A stretch of DNA of 64,000 nucleotides from an uncultured Bacilli bacterium (lineage in GTDB: Bacteria > Bacillota_I > Bacilli_A > RF39 > UBA660): NCBI GenBank assembly GCA_934131005.1, contig CAKOYV010000003.1, positions 42,857-106,856 on the forward strand, in the 5' to 3' direction. This document shows, piece after piece, positions 46,077-55,825 of the stretch (the stretch's first letter is position 1; the number at the start of each line of letters is the position of its first letter). Position numbers and translations under genes: made by a program. The notes below the pieces were generated by a model. It worked only from the letters and a program-made list of their open reading frames with translations, made no database searches and had not been told where the DNA came from.

Positions 46077-47948
46077 TTAAGATAAGCTTGAACGAAAACC
46101 ATTTTCTGTATTGGCACTTCCATCATAATTGTTATAACTAAATAGATTAGATGTTGCTTCAAAATATTTGCCGCCTCTTGTTATCCAAGGATATTTTGAA
46201 TTATTAATATTGGCGATTGTTGCTTTGGTCCAAGTTGAAGATGTATTATTTTGGAAAATAGTATTTTCGGCCATTGCATCTCCTAAGATACTTTTATTTT
46301 GAGCATCATTGGTGTTTGTATAGGAATTATAATATTTATCAGAAAGACCTGCTAGTGGCCAAGTATTTCCTGAATTACCTGCATTTAGTTTATTTTCAGC
46401 AGTTTTAGCATTTGCTAAGACATTTTCACTACTACCACCTACTAAATCATATACGCCATAAATATTTGCGGTTGTTGATGCTACTTTATTAGGATATTTT
46501 GAATCAGTTAGCTTTCCTTGATAATCTATTAAATATCCTTGATAATTATAATAACCTGAGGCATTATACTTACTAGTATTAGTATTTGCTTCTTTATAGT
46601 TTTTATTCATATCTAAATTAGAACTGCCTGCTAAAGCGCCTCCACTTCTACCTGTATATAATGAGGAGGAATTATTTATATATACATCACGACAATTTGA
46701 CTCACTACATAATCCATAAATGCTATGTGTTAAATATGCTACGGCACCCCACTCTGTATTTTTTAGCATGTGAGCTTCTAAATTGGCAGTTAAATTATAA
46801 TTTTGAAATTTTAATGATGTGTTGAATTGAGTCGCCATATTAGTTCCTACTAATGATTGTTTATCTGGTAAGATAGTTGGATTAGATGTTGTACCTGTTG
46901 TTTCAAACTTTCCAACCCAAAAACCAGTTAATTCCTTATCTCCATAAGAAAATGCGGGATGGGTATACCAAACGTCTTGATATTTTTTGTTATCATCATC
47001 ATTTTTTATTATATCAGTACCATTATATAAACATTTATCGTTTAATTCATCTGATGATGATTGTTTATAACTACAAGTTAGATTTCCTGTTTTTTCAAGA
47101 CCATTTTCCCATTTTATTTCTATACCTTTATTATAAGCATCATATGTATAATCTGCTTTCAGACTTCTAGTTGGGTTCCAAACATGATATTTAAATCTTG
47201 GTATCCAGACATAAAAGGCTTGAATATCTTCTTCTATAATAGATGTGCCTACTTTAGCATTTTGATATTTAGATAAACTACCATTTTTAACAAGGATAGC
47301 ATTAGCCCACTTCTGATCATCATAGTTATACCAATTATCGTTGTTATTTTCAACATCTGCTACTACCCATGTATCTGTTTTATCATTGTATGCAACAGGA
47401 ATCATTCCTGAATCTAAATTAGGTCTATTGGCAGATAAATTAGGTTTCTCTAGAGTACTATTAATTAGTTTTTTACCACCTAAATATTCAATTGTATTAG
47501 TATCAACCATAGATGATGCTACTCCTATTTTAATTCTAGCAATACTAGATGTATTATTTATAGCAATTAAAGTAATTGTTTTCGTCTTAGTGCTATCAAC
47601 TTCACCAGAAGGTGACTCTTCAGATTCTGTATATTTGGCAATTTTAATATTATTATTATCTTTAATCATTTTATACCATATTCCATAATATATTTTATCT
47701 TTAGTATCATTATTAACAGCAACTTTAAAAATAGTATAACTATTTGGATTCAACTTTACTATTTCATATTCTTCTACATTAGTTGTTGTTAAATTAAAAT
47801 CATAATTGAATTCTGCTATATTATCTTCAGTGGTATAACCTTCAGTAAATTTGGCATAAGAAGGTTTAATAGTGATTAATGTAACTAAAAAGATTATAGT
47901 AATTCCTAAAATCACAAGATTTTTAGGTGTTGCGATTAGCTTTTTCAT
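46077..47948 (-). CDS. Exported surface protein with lectin/FGE-like C-terminal domain, paralogue A
   Basis: This 623-aa protein has an N-terminal membrane signal (NLVILGITIIFLVTLITI, then KPSYAKF), a beta-sandwich N-terminal domain recalling TasA/CalY proteins, a linker, and a C-terminal domain of about 380 residues. This domain contains AFYVWIPRFKYHVW, LTGFWVGKFETTGT, EWGAVAYLTHSIYGLC, GRSGGALAGS, YGVYDLVGGSSENV and a final RGGKY...NGFRSSLS. The last motifs are like C-type-lectin/formylglycine-generating-enzyme folds (RGGxW...GFR) found in phage and bacterial adhesins. A close paralogue is immediately upstream. Ligand unknown. Confidence 0.65.
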   Translation of the reverse strand: MKKLIATPKNLVILGITIIFLVTLITIKPSYAKFTEGYTTEDNIAEFNYDFNLTTTNVEEYEIVKLNPNSYTIFKVAVNNDTKDKIYYGIWYKMIKDNNNIKIAKYTESEESPSGEVDSTKTKTITLIAINNTSSIARIKIGVASSMVDTNTIEYLGGKKLINSTLEKPNLSANRPNLDSGMIPVAYNDKTDTWVVADVENNNDNWYNYDDQKWANAILVKNGSLSKYQNAKVGTSIIEEDIQAFYVWIPRFKYHVWNPTRSLKADYTYDAYNKGIEIKWENGLEKTGNLTCSYKQSSSDELNDKCLYNGTDIIKNDDDNKKYQDVWYTHPAFSYGDKELTGFWVGKFETTGTTSNPTILPDKQSLVGTNMATQFNTSLKFQNYNLTANLEAHMLKNTEWGAVAYLTHSIYGLCSESNCRDVYINNSSSLYTGRSGGALAGSSNLDMNKNYKEANTNTSKYNASGYYNYQGYLIDYQGKLTDSKYPNKVASTTANIYGVYDLVGGSSENVLANAKTAENKLNAGNSGNTWPLAGLSDKYYNSYTNTNDAQNKSILGDAMAENTIFQNNTSSTWTKATIANINNSKYPWITRGGKYFEATSNLFSYNNYDGSANTENGFRSSLS

Positions 47949-47969
47949 ATTGAAACCTCCTTAATTTTT

Positions 47970-49859
47970 TTAAGATAAAATACTTCTAAAACTAGTTGCT
48001 GCCTGCTTATCACCACTACTTATATTGTAGTAAAATAATCCTGAATCATTATGAGAATAATCACCGCCTCTTACTAACCAAGGTTTTTGTTCATTAAAAA
48101 GATTCAATGTATCACTTGGTCTTATAAAAACACTTGACCATGATGTTAGATTATTATCGTTTAAATAACTTACTTCTGCTATGGCATCTCCCATAATACT
48201 TCTATTAAGAGTTGTTTTTGTATTAGTATCAGATGTATTAGCATATATATTATAATATTTTTGGGAAAACGAGATTGGTAATGATGAGGATGATGGATTA
48301 AAGTTGTTAGAATTATTATAAGTATTAGCCATTACAGTTTCATTGCTACCACCTGACAAGTCATATACACCATATATATTTGCAGTTGTTGATGATAGTT
48401 TAGTTGTATCTTTTTCTTGACTAATCATTCCATCAGCTTCTATAGTAAAGCCCTGATAGTTATAGTAGCCATCTTTGTTATAATTGCTATTATTTCTATT
48501 AAGCAAATCACTACCTGCTATTGCTCCCCCACTTCTACCTGTATATAGTGATGAGGAATTATTTATATATACTTCTCTACATAAATTATCGCTACAGATA
48601 CCATAATTACTATGTGTAAAATATGCTAAAGCACCCCATTCTGTATTTTTAATGATATGAGTATCGTTATTACTTGAAAGGCCATAATCTTTAAATAATT
48701 TATTAGTTGTTACTTGTTCTGATATATTCTGATTTGTTAGAGCTTTAGTATCTGGTAGGATGGTTGGTGTTTGTTCTGTACCTGTTGTTTCAAATTTTCC
48801 TACCCAAAAGCCAGTCAATTTTTTACGATTGTAGTTAAAAGCGGGATGAGTATACCAAACATCAGATAATTCAAGATTATTAGTTGTTATGGTTATTTGA
48901 GCATTATTATATGAACAGTTATCAGATAAACTATCATTAGATGCCTTATTATTATAATTGTAGGTACAAACTAGATTACCGGTTGTATCGGTTGCATTTT
49001 CAAATTTTATTTCTATACCATTATTAGATGCATCGTATGAATAATTTTCTGCTACTTGGTCACGGTTAGCATTCCAAAGACGGTATTTATAACGTGGTAT
49101 CCAAACGTAAAAAGCTATAATATCTTTAGACTTTATAGTAGTTCCTACACTAGCATTTAAATATGACTCCCTACTATCACTACTAACCATTATAGCATTA
49201 GCCCACATTTTAGTGTCAGTAGAATAGTCGTACCATTTATAATCAGGATTTAAATTATCTTCATCAGCTTTTTTCCAAGCATCACTATTAGTATCATAAT
49301 AAACTGGTATCATACTTGTTGGTAGATTTGGTTCATTAGCCCCACTTTTATCGAGATTTTCAATGGTTTCTGTAATTTGATTTCCATCTTGAGCAAGACT
49401 TCCTCCCGATAGGGTTCCATAATTTATACCTAATGTTATTGTTGCATCACTACTAGAGTTATTAAATATTTTTAAGGATACTGTGTAATCTTGGTTAGCT
49501 TCTATTTCTCCAGAAGCTGGATATTCGCTTTCCTTCATAGTTCCTACAATAATATTGGTTGAAATACTTTTATAATAAATAGAATATTTTAATTTAGTTG
49601 CTTCTTGATTACTTATTGTTATATCAACGTATTTACTATCTTTGGGGCCAAGGGTTATTTTATTGGTTGTATTTTCGCCAATGATAAATTTATAGATTTT
49701 AATATTATCAGAATAGCTAACATCACTTGTTGTAAATAAGGAAAAAGTTCCATAAAGACTACTTATTACTAAAACGATAATTATAAATGTTAATAAAATA
49801 AAATTTCTTTTACCTACTTTTTCTATAAATTCGTTTACTCTTTCTATAAATTTTACCAT
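47970..49859 (-). CDS. Exported surface protein with lectin/FGE-like C-terminal domain, paralogue B
   Basis: This is a 629-aa paralogue of the downstream protein with the same order: an anchor helix (FILLTFIIIVLVISSLYGTF), beta-sandwich domain, then the lectin/FGE-like domain. Shared motifs are AFYVWIPRYKYRLWNA, KKLTGFWVGKFETTGT, EWGALAYFTHSNYGIC, GRSGGAIAGSDLL, YGVYDLSGGSNETV and a final RGGDYSHNDSGLFYYN...SFRSILS. The residues between RGG and FRS differ strongly from paralogue A, while the frame is kept, suggesting diversified binding surfaces. First of two genes, 21 nt apart. Ribosome-binding site AAAAAGGTGATATA. Confidence 0.65.
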   Translation of the reverse strand: MVKFIERVNEFIEKVGKRNFILLTFIIIVLVISSLYGTFSLFTTSDVSYSDNIKIYKFIIGENTTNKITLGPKDSKYVDITISNQEATKLKYSIYYKSISTNIIVGTMKESEYPASGEIEANQDYTVSLKIFNNSSSDATITLGINYGTLSGGSLAQDGNQITETIENLDKSGANEPNLPTSMIPVYYDTNSDAWKKADEDNLNPDYKWYDYSTDTKMWANAIMVSSDSRESYLNASVGTTIKSKDIIAFYVWIPRYKYRLWNANRDQVAENYSYDASNNGIEIKFENATDTTGNLVCTYNYNNKASNDSLSDNCSYNNAQITITTNNLELSDVWYTHPAFNYNRKKLTGFWVGKFETTGTEQTPTILPDTKALTNQNISEQVTTNKLFKDYGLSSNNDTHIIKNTEWGALAYFTHSNYGICSDNLCREVYINNSSSLYTGRSGGAIAGSDLLNRNNSNYNKDGYYNYQGFTIEADGMISQEKDTTKLSSTTANIYGVYDLSGGSNETVMANTYNNSNNFNPSSSSLPISFSQKYYNIYANTSDTNTKTTLNRSIMGDAIAEVSYLNDNNLTSWSSVFIRPSDTLNLFNEQKPWLVRGGDYSHNDSGLFYYNISSGDKQAATSFRSILS

Positions 49860-49901
49860 TATATCACCTTTTTATTACCCTTAGTTTAAATAAATTATAA
49901 C

Positions 49902-49929
49902 AAAAAAGAGCCATCTTTTCAATAGCTCC
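49902..49929 (-). terminator. Terminator of the envelope operon ending in ytxH
   Basis: On the minus strand GAGCTAT pairs with ATGGCTC (one G-T), then T6. Confidence 0.78.
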
Positions 49930-49931
49930 TA

Positions 49932-50333
49932 TTAACTTTCTTCTAATTTATTTAGAACAGATTTTGTTATTTCAATTGCTTTTTGTCTTACACCATCAGC
50001 AGCTTCTTCAACAATTGGAGTTCCCTTTTGTTTTGCTAATTCTACTAATTCGTCTGTTTTTTTCTTTAAATCTTGTCCTTTTTGCTTTGCTATTTTTAGA
50101 ACTTTTTCTTTGTCTAAATCTTCTAGTTCATTTCTGATATCTTCAATTTTATTTAAAAATTCATCTTTTACTTCATTTACATCGATATCTTTTAAACTTT
50201 TAATAAATTCATCATATTTAACTTTTAAATCTTTTCTTGTTTCACTTCCAGACTTTGGAGCAAATAACATTCCTAACCCAGCTCCTACGCCTAAACCTAC
50301 TAAAAATTTACCAATTCCACTTTTTTTACTCAT
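49932..50333 (-). CDS. YtxH domain protein
   Basis: This 133-aa protein has an N-terminal glycine-rich hydrophobic segment FLVGLGVGAGLGMLFAPKSG, typical of YtxH, then a long charged amphipathic helix region (KVKDEF, EDIRNELEDLDKEKVLKIAK). YtxH proteins are small membrane-associated stress proteins of unknown mechanism. ATG 50333 follows AGATGATAATA. GTG-like earlier starts are part of the site. It overlaps the DUF948 gene by 8 nt. The DUF948-YtxH pair is common in Bacillota. Confidence 0.85.
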   Translation of the reverse strand: MSKKSGIGKFLVGLGVGAGLGMLFAPKSGSETRKDLKVKYDEFIKSLKDIDVNEVKDEFLNKIEDIRNELEDLDKEKVLKIAKQKGQDLKKKTDELVELAKQKGTPIVEEAADGVRQKAIEITKSVLNKLEES

Positions 50334-50616
50334 TATTATCATCTTCCTTTTCTTTTTTTCTCAAAAATAATTTTCTTAGACAAAATGTAATAGCATCAAC
50401 TAGTTTATCACTAACAGCAGCCATGCTATCGGTAACAATATCAACCATATTAAACATATTGTCAAATTTTTTTACGCGTTGTTCAATATTATCAATAAGA
50501 CTGTCTATCTTAGCAATGGTATTAATTAATTTTATACCTAGTACTATTAAAACTACTAATAGTATAGAACTTAAAATAAATACTACCATCAATAAAAAGG
50601 TATTTATATCAATCAT
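50326..50616 (-). CDS. DUF948 membrane protein
   Basis: This 96-aa protein has an N-terminal helix (TFLLMVVFILSSILLVVLIVLG) and a charged helical remainder (DNIEQRVKKFDNMFNMVDIV), the layout of DUF948 (YtxG-like) proteins in Bacillota. It overlaps the YtxH gene, and the two are nearly always found together, so they probably act in one membrane-associated complex. Ribosome-binding site AAGGAATAAAA. Third gene of the operon that begins with a lipoprotein. Confidence 0.75.
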   Translation of the reverse strand: MIDINTFLLMVVFILSSILLVVLIVLGIKLINTIAKIDSLIDNIEQRVKKFDNMFNMVDIVTDSMAAVSDKLVDAITFCLRKLFLRKKEKEDDNNE

Positions 50617-50618
50617 TT

Positions 50619-51818
50619 TTATTCCTTCCCTTCATCATACATTGAATCAATTAAATTAAATAAATCATCAGTTAGTTCTAAATCTTTATCTTTTTGTTTA
50701 GGTGTTGTGCTATTATCTTTAGAACTACTCTCATCCCCCATGCTTTTCTTTAGGGTTGATAATAAATTTATATTACTTTTTACAGGAGGAACGTCATGTT
50801 TTTTCTTTGGATGAGTTTCCTTTTCTACATTATTTACTATTTTTACATTTTTTTCTTCTGTTTCAGGTGGAGTTGCTTTTTGATATTCAACACCATAATC
50901 AAAATAATTTTCTGTAGCTTCATCAAGAGTTATATCTTCTATTTTTGGTTGCCTTTTTTCTTCTTTAATATATGTATTTTCTTCTACCTCATCATCCTTT
51001 TCACATAAGGCTTCATACATTAAATTGTCTTTATTAGAGGCTTTCTTGCAAGCTTTAGCTTTTTTTAAGTATTCACAGTTTTCACACATTAAATTTTCTT
51101 TTATATCTTCAGTTAGACTACCATACGCTTTTTTTCTTACACTATCAAAATCTACAACTTTTGATGGTCTATGCATTTCATAACTTTCTTCATTTATTGG
51201 TGGCAATTCTTCAGTACGATAATTTTTATCTAATACTCCATAGATTGGAGAAATAATTGGAGTTGCTATAAACTTTTTATCTTCTTCAGGCTTTTTCTTT
51301 TTATCTTTATATAATTTTGAAACTTTAGTTTCTTCTTTTTTGGGATTTTTTTTTGCTTGTTGCATTTTTTCATTTTTGGGTTCTAATGTAGGTTTTGGTC
51401 TACTACTTACGGCAGTATTATTTTTACGAGCTTGTCTGCTAACTCTACTTACTGTTGAAAAATCGCTATCTTCAAAATCAATGGGAAATTTAAAATTATT
51501 ACCTTGAGGGGCTTTTACTTGTGGTTCTACTTGACTTGATTCACGTTTTGGTGGTAGTGGTTGTTGATGAAGTTCTCTATTCATTTCTCTAGTCATGGAA
51601 AAATCTGGAACGAAGTCATCGCTTACCTTTTTTTCTTGGTGTTCTTCTTTTTCTATTTTTTCACGCATAAATGTTGGTAATTTATTTTCTTCTTTTTTTG
51701 GAGGTTCTTCTTTTTTTATCTCCTTTATTTTAATTGGTTCCTCTTCTTCTTCAAACTCATCTTCTTCAATAATTTCTTCATCTGTAAATAAATTTTTAAA
51801 CTTGTCCATAAGTCCCAT
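50619..51818 (-). CDS. Highly charged cytoplasmic protein with a cysteine cluster
   Basis: This 399-aa protein is rich in Lys, Glu and Pro and is largely predicted to be disordered. It has no signal or helix. A compact cluster of cysteines near residue 240 (MCENCEYLKKAKACKK, then YEALCEKDD) suggests a zinc site. The short N-terminal motif MDKFKNLFTDEEIIEEDEFE may be a protein-binding peptide, in the style of SepF or similar cell-division adaptors, but this is only a resemblance. ATG 51818 follows AGAGGTGCTTACA. It lies between a lipoprotein and the DUF948-YtxH pair in one operon. Confidence 0.5.
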   Translation of the reverse strand: MGLMDKFKNLFTDEEIIEEDEFEEEEEPIKIKEIKKEEPPKKEENKLPTFMREKIEKEEHQEKKVSDDFVPDFSMTREMNRELHQQPLPPKRESSQVEPQVKAPQGNNFKFPIDFEDSDFSTVSRVSRQARKNNTAVSSRPKPTLEPKNEKMQQAKKNPKKEETKVSKLYKDKKKKPEEDKKFIATPIISPIYGVLDKNYRTEELPPINEESYEMHRPSKVVDFDSVRKKAYGSLTEDIKENLMCENCEYLKKAKACKKASNKDNLMYEALCEKDDEVEENTYIKEEKRQPKIEDITLDEATENYFDYGVEYQKATPPETEEKNVKIVNNVEKETHPKKKHDVPPVKSNINLLSTLKKSMGDESSSKDNSTTPKQKDKDLELTDDLFNLIDSMYDEGKE

Positions 51819-51838
51819 TGTAAGCACCTCTTTCTTTA

Positions 51839-52474
51839 TTATTCATCAGGTAATTTTTTTTCTGATTTATCTTCTTGAACATATTCTTCTAAATATTGCG
51901 AAAAATCATTACTTGCATCTTCTGGCTTTTTTAATTCATAAGTTATTTCTGAATAATCGCCTAAATTTTCGCCTAACACTTTTTCAATTATTATATCGTT
52001 ATAATCTATACTATTTAATATTATTGTTGATAAAGTGATTAAGTTATTTAAATCGTTAGAATTACTATAAAACTCCATTTTAGCATAATTATAAACAATT
52101 TTAGTAAAATATAAATTATTACTTTTACTTATACTAATATATCCTGTTTTTTTACCTTTTTTTATTTTGTGATAGTAATAGTTATCTGAGGTTTGCTTTT
52201 TTAATTTACTTTTGTAATAATAACTATTAATGTCAACATACATATACAAGTCATTTTGCCCAACACTAAATTTTTGATTGTAGTCATAATTTTGGATTAA
52301 TTTTACTCCTTTAGGAAGATAATACTTATATCCTAAAGCTACATCATTACTAATTGTTTTCGTATTTAGGCAATTATTAATAATAGATATATAATTTTGA
52401 CTATTCTTATCTATCTTCATGCATCCTGATAAGATTAAAATTAATATACTAACAAGTAAAATTTTTTTTTGCAT
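51839..52474 (-). CDS. Putative lipoprotein
   Basis: This 211-aa protein has a lipoprotein signal (KKILLVSILILILSGC, lipobox ILSGC, Cys18 in this numbering) and an exported domain of about 190 residues with a beta-rich N-terminal half (GYKYYLPKGVKLI, NDLYMYVDINSYYY) and an acidic C-terminus. No family is recognised. The ATG at 52474 follows GAGTAGGTGTCAATT; the GTG 9 nt earlier is part of the site. First gene of the operon with the Cys-cluster protein, DUF948 and YtxH. Confidence 0.55.
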   Translation of the reverse strand: MQKKILLVSILILILSGCMKIDKNSQNYISIINNCLNTKTISNDVALGYKYYLPKGVKLIQNYDYNQKFSVGQNDLYMYVDINSYYYKSKLKKQTSDNYYYHKIKKGKKTGYISISKSNNLYFTKIVYNYAKMEFYSNSNDLNNLITLSTIILNSIDYNDIIIEKVLGENLGDYSEITYELKKPEDASNDFSQYLEEYVQEDKSEKKLPDE

Positions 52475-52582
52475 AATTGACACCTACTCTTACCATATTA
52501 TAACAAAAATTATTTTAAATTAAAATAGTTTAATTAAACTTTTTTTATTTTTTTTATATAATACAATGAAAGGAGATTAATT

Positions 52583-52777
52583 ATGTATAATCCAAATTTT
52601 TATCGAGGTATGCGTCCACGTCCTTATGGTGGCAATAACAGATTTGCAGGTGGATTCGCCGTACCGTTTGTTCTTGGTGGAATTACCGGTGGACTTTTAG
52701 CTCCTGCTTTTTATCCTAGACCTTATTATTATCCAGCTCCAGCTCCTATGCCAGGACCATATCCTGTTTATTATTAA
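52583..52777 (+). CDS. Small Tyr/Pro/Gly-rich protein, possible spore coat component
   Basis: This 64-aa protein has an N-terminal RGMRPRPYGGNN, a short hydrophobic glycine-rich stretch (VPFVLGGITGGLLAPAF) and a tail of Tyr and Pro (YPRPYYYPAPAPMPGPYPVY). Such Tyr/Pro-rich small proteins are common among spore coat and surface proteins of Bacillota, which fits this spore-forming lineage. The strong AAAGGAGATTAATT ribosome-binding site shows it is real. No other function can be assigned. It converges with pseudopilin 3. Confidence 0.55.
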   Translation: MYNPNFYRGMRPRPYGGNNRFAGGFAVPFVLGGITGGLLAPAFYPRPYYYPAPAPMPGPYPVYY

Positions 52778-53148
52778 TAACATTTATCTTTTAGATTGAT
52801 ATTATATGCTCCATTATTTTTAGATACATTAATTATCAAACATTGCCCTAAATACTTATTATCAATTGGACTACTTAAGTCTTTAAAATAGCCTTTATTT
52901 TTAAGTTCTTCTGCATAAAACCATGTTTTGTTATTTTCCCAATCTAGTTTACACTCTACTGTATTGCTTTGGCATTCGTTTATATATTCGTACGATGCTG
53001 ATGTAATGTTAGTTTTCATAAGATTGTAAGTTTCATTTTTACTAGCACTTAGAGTTGTACCAATATTTTTTGATACGACAATTGTTGTAATAGAAAAAAT
53101 AACAATCACAGCTAGTACTTCTATTAATGTAAAACCTTTATTATTCAT
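52774..53148 (-). CDS. Type IV pilin-like protein (pseudopilin) 3
   Basis: This 124-aa protein has a prepilin signal MNNKGFTLIEVLAVIVIFSI, with cleavage expected after Gly and Glu at +5. The rest contains a helix with EYINECQSNTVECKL and a C-terminal small domain with cysteines (GQCLII, KDKCY). It is separate from the tandem pseudopilins at 18.5-19.2 kb but related in layout. It immediately follows rpoZ (stop codon TAA, 4 nt before ATG), so is co-transcribed with it. It overlaps the 3' end of the small coat-like gene by 4 nt. Confidence 0.78.
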   Translation of the reverse strand: MNNKGFTLIEVLAVIVIFSITTIVVSKNIGTTLSASKNETYNLMKTNITSASYEYINECQSNTVECKLDWENNKTWFYAEELKNKGYFKDLSSPIDNKYLGQCLIINVSKNNGAYNINLKDKCY

Positions 53149-53151
53149 CTA

Positions 53152-53352
53152 TTATCTTTTTTCAATATGTATTAAGTCGGCATAAACCTCTTCTAAGGCT
53201 CTACCTATTGGTTTCGCTGACTTATATTCTTTTTCATCCATTTGATAATGATTAGTTTTTATCATTTCTTTTGCTCTATTTGCTGCGACATATACTAAAA
53301 CATATTTAGAATCTACCACGTTTAAAATTTTATCAATAGATGGGTAAATCAT
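53152..53352 (-). CDS. rpoZ: DNA-directed RNA polymerase omega subunit
   Basis: This 66-aa protein matches the omega subunit: YPSIDKILNVVDSKYVLVYVAANRAKEM followed by a short turn and KPIGRALEEVYADLI. Omega aids RNA polymerase assembly. It is usually next to gmk; here it leads a pair with a pseudopilin gene. Ribosome-binding site GGAGTGTGATGAGAT. Confidence 0.9.
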   Translation of the reverse strand: MIYPSIDKILNVVDSKYVLVYVAANRAKEMIKTNHYQMDEKEYKSAKPIGRALEEVYADLIHIEKR

Positions 53353-53397
53353 ATCTCATCACACTCCTTGTTATTATGTATCTACTATAATACAATA

Positions 53398-53470
53398 ACA
53401 AAAAAATATCAAGCCACTTTACAATTTATAGACAAATTTTTTTCTACAAAAATTGTAAGACTTGATATTT
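53398..53470 (-). terminator. Terminator of ftsAZ
   Basis: On the minus strand AATATCAAG (53469-53461) pairs with CTTGATATT (53413-53405), with an inner TTACAATTT / AAATTGTAA stem, followed by a T run. Confidence 0.8.
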
Positions 53471-53486
53471 TTAGTATGTTAATTAA

Positions 53487-54575
53487 TTAAAAATCATTTC
53501 TATCTCTTAAGAAAGGAGGTACATCAAAGTCGCTATCCATATCTTCATCGTTAGTAGCATCTTTATACAATTCTTCACGACTGTTGCCATTAAAGTTATG
53601 ATATAATGGCTCACTTGGTTTTTCAAATCCTGTTGCAATAACAGTTACTATTACTTCATCATTTAAATTTTCGTTAATGACAGCTCCAAAAATTGTATTT
53701 ATATCAGTATTGGCAGCACTTCTTATTATTTCTGCTGCTTCTTCTACTTCAAATAATGTTAGTGATGAACCACCTGTTACATTGATGATTGCATCTGTTG
53801 CTCCATCGATTGAAGTTTCTAATAATGGGCTTGATACAGCTTGTTTTGCTGCTTCAACTGCTCTTCCATCACCAGAACCTACACCTATTCCTATTAGGGC
53901 ACTTCCTCTATCTTTCATTACAGTTTTAACGTCTGCAAAGTCTAGATTTACCAAACCAGCTACAGCTATTAAATCAGAGATTGATTGAACTCCTCTGTGT
54001 AATACATTATCTACTTCTCTAAATGCCTCTAACATTGGAGTAGTCTTATCTATAAGTTCTCTTAATCTATCATTTGGAATAACAATTATTGTATCAACGT
54101 GTTTTTTTAATTCTTCTAAACCAGCTACGGCTTGATCCATTCTCTTTTTACCTTCAAAGCTAAATGGTTTAGTAACTATTCCAACAGTTAACGCTCCAAG
54201 ATCTTGTGCTATTTCAGCAATTACTGGTGCAGCTCCTGTTCCAGTTCCACCACCCATTCCACAAGTGATAAAAACCATGTCAGCCCCTTTTAAGGCATCC
54301 TCAATGGCAGCTTTACTTTCTAAAGCAGCTTCTCTTCCTATCTCAGGGTTTGCTCCAGCTCCTAGGCCATCTGTTAATTCACCCCCAATTTGCAATTTAG
54401 TTTCTGCTAACGATTTATTTAAAGCTTGAACATCTGTATTAGCTACAACAAAATCAACACCTTTAAGCCCAGAAGAAATCATACGATTTATCGCATTACA
54501 TCCTCCGCCACCTATTCCTATTACTTTTATTTTAGCTAACTGATCCATTTCCAAACCTAACATATTATCCATCAT
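53487..54575 (-). CDS. ftsZ: Cell division protein FtsZ
   Basis: This 362-aa tubulin-like GTPase forms the division ring. The nucleotide-binding signature GGGTGTG is at residues 108-114, with an earlier [14 protein letters not shown] and the T7 loop region NLDFADVK. The C-terminal linker is short and ends in the conserved peptide [12 protein letters not shown], which binds FtsA and others. The ATG at 54575 overlaps the ftsA stop (ATGA), with ribosome-binding site AAGGAGGATAA. An operon with ftsA is confirmed by overlap. Confidence 0.97.
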   Translation of the reverse strand: MMDNMLGLEMDQLAKIKVIGIGGGGCNAINRMISSGLKGVDFVVANTDVQALNKSLAETKLQIGGELTDGLGAGANPEIGREAALESKAAIEDALKGADMVFITCGMGGGTGTGAAPVIAEIAQDLGALTVGIVTKPFSFEGKKRMDQAVAGLEELKKHVDTIIVIPNDRLRELIDKTTPMLEAFREVDNVLHRGVQSISDLIAVAGLVNLDFADVKTVMKDRGSALIGIGVGSGDGRAVEAAKQAVSSPLLETSIDGATDAIINVTGGSSLTLFEVEEAAEIIRSAANTDINTIFGAVINENLNDEVIVTVIATGFEKPSEPLYHNFNGNSREELYKDATNDEDMDSDFDVPPFLRDRNDF

Positions 54576-55825
54576 TTATCCTCCTTACCCACTACAAAAC
54601 TTCCAAAAATTTTATTAACGATTGCGTTATCTTTTTTTAATTTACCATTAGGCGTTATTAATGAAGTTTCATCTTCTACACTAAACATTGAGTATTCGCG
54701 ACCACGAGATTCCATTTTGTAAATAAAATATTTTATCATTCCTAGGGAAGTTACATACTTATTATTTCTTACACCTAAAGCTGTAACATTGTATATTATA
54801 ACATCTTTACCAAAAATTTCGTATGCTAAATTTTTAAATGATTTTATTTCTGTTAATCCCCCATTTAATACAATATAACTTATTTCTTCATCAGTTAAAT
54901 TGCGAATTTGTTTTTTGGCTAAATTTAATATTTCAACCATTCTACTCATTGTTACTTCTGATACTTCTAATTGATTTAGTTTAACAGTCTCACCAATTGT
55001 ATTTTTAATTTCATATATTTCATTCAATTGGCAAAATCTTTTATGGCTACTTGCAAATTTTTCTTTTAGAGCACGGCCATCAAATTGACTTGTACCAAAG
55101 ACATATGAAAGATCTTTTTCAACGTTTATGCCTCCAATTTGTAAAGTCTCATTATTGACTATAGTTCCATGATCAAAAATACTTATATTAGTAGTTTCAT
55201 GTCCAAGATTAATTAGAGCACCAATTTTTTTATCTAAGTTATCATTTCTTACTTCATAATAATCTGATAAGCCAGTTAAAGTAATATCTGCTACTTCTAA
55301 ACCAGCTGCTTCAACAACCCCTAAAACAGAATAAATATTCTTTTTTGGTGTTGATATCATTATACCCTTTATTTCTAATTTTTGACCACTTTTACCTACG
55401 GGTTTACCATTTATCTCATTATTATCAATAAGGTAATCAATTGGTACAACTGTTACTAATTCATATCCTGGATCCAACATATTGTAAACTGAATCTTTAA
55501 TAACTCTATTTACATCTTCATTTGTAATAATATTATTATTTTCTCTAATATCTACACAACCATGTACATTTTTAAATATGGCATTATAATCTGGAACATT
55601 TACTATTACCTTTTTTATGCTAATTCCTAATGTTTCATTTACTTCTTTTACCCCACTTTTTATTGATTCAATGACTAGGTTAGCATCTACAATTAATCCT
55701 TTTTTTAGTCCTTTTGATTCTACGCAAGATGAGGCTAAAACATGAAGTTTATTATTAAAATATTCTCCTACAACAATTTTTATAGAATAAGTTCCAATAT
55801 CGATACTCGTATATATTTTTTTCAT
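54572..55825 (-). CDS. ftsA: Cell division protein FtsA
   Basis: This 417-aa actin-like protein anchors the FtsZ ring to the membrane. It starts [20 protein letters not shown] (phosphate 1 motif), has [14 protein letters not shown] (phosphate 2) and [11 protein letters not shown] (adenosine motif). The C-terminus, [18 protein letters not shown], includes a short amphipathic stretch for membrane binding. Overlaps ftsZ by 4 nt. Start with AGGAGATAGATAGTT. The usual upstream genes ftsQ and mur genes are not directly adjacent; the preceding gene on this strand encodes a wall-related protein. Confidence 0.96.
   Translation of the reverse strand: MKKIYTSIDIGTYSIKIVVGEYFNNKLHVLASSCVESKGLKKGLIVDANLVIESIKSGVKEVNETLGISIKKVIVNVPDYNAIFKNVHGCVDIRENNNIITNEDVNRVIKDSVYNMLDPGYELVTVVPIDYLIDNNEINGKPVGKSGQKLEIKGIMISTPKKNIYSVLGVVEAAGLEVADITLTGLSDYYEVRNDNLDKKIGALINLGHETTNISIFDHGTIVNNETLQIGGINVEKDLSYVFGTSQFDGRALKEKFASSHKRFCQLNEIYEIKNTIGETVKLNQLEVSEVTMSRMVEILNLAKKQIRNLTDEEISYIVLNGGLTEIKSFKNLAYEIFGKDVIIYNVTALGVRNNKYVTSLGMIKYFIYKMESRGREYSMFSVEDETSLITPNGKLKKDNAIVNKIFGSFVVGKEDK

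Noticed and set aside
46077..49859. Diversity-generating retroelement
   Set aside because: The target-like fold is present, but I see no reverse transcriptase, accessory gene or template repeat in the window.
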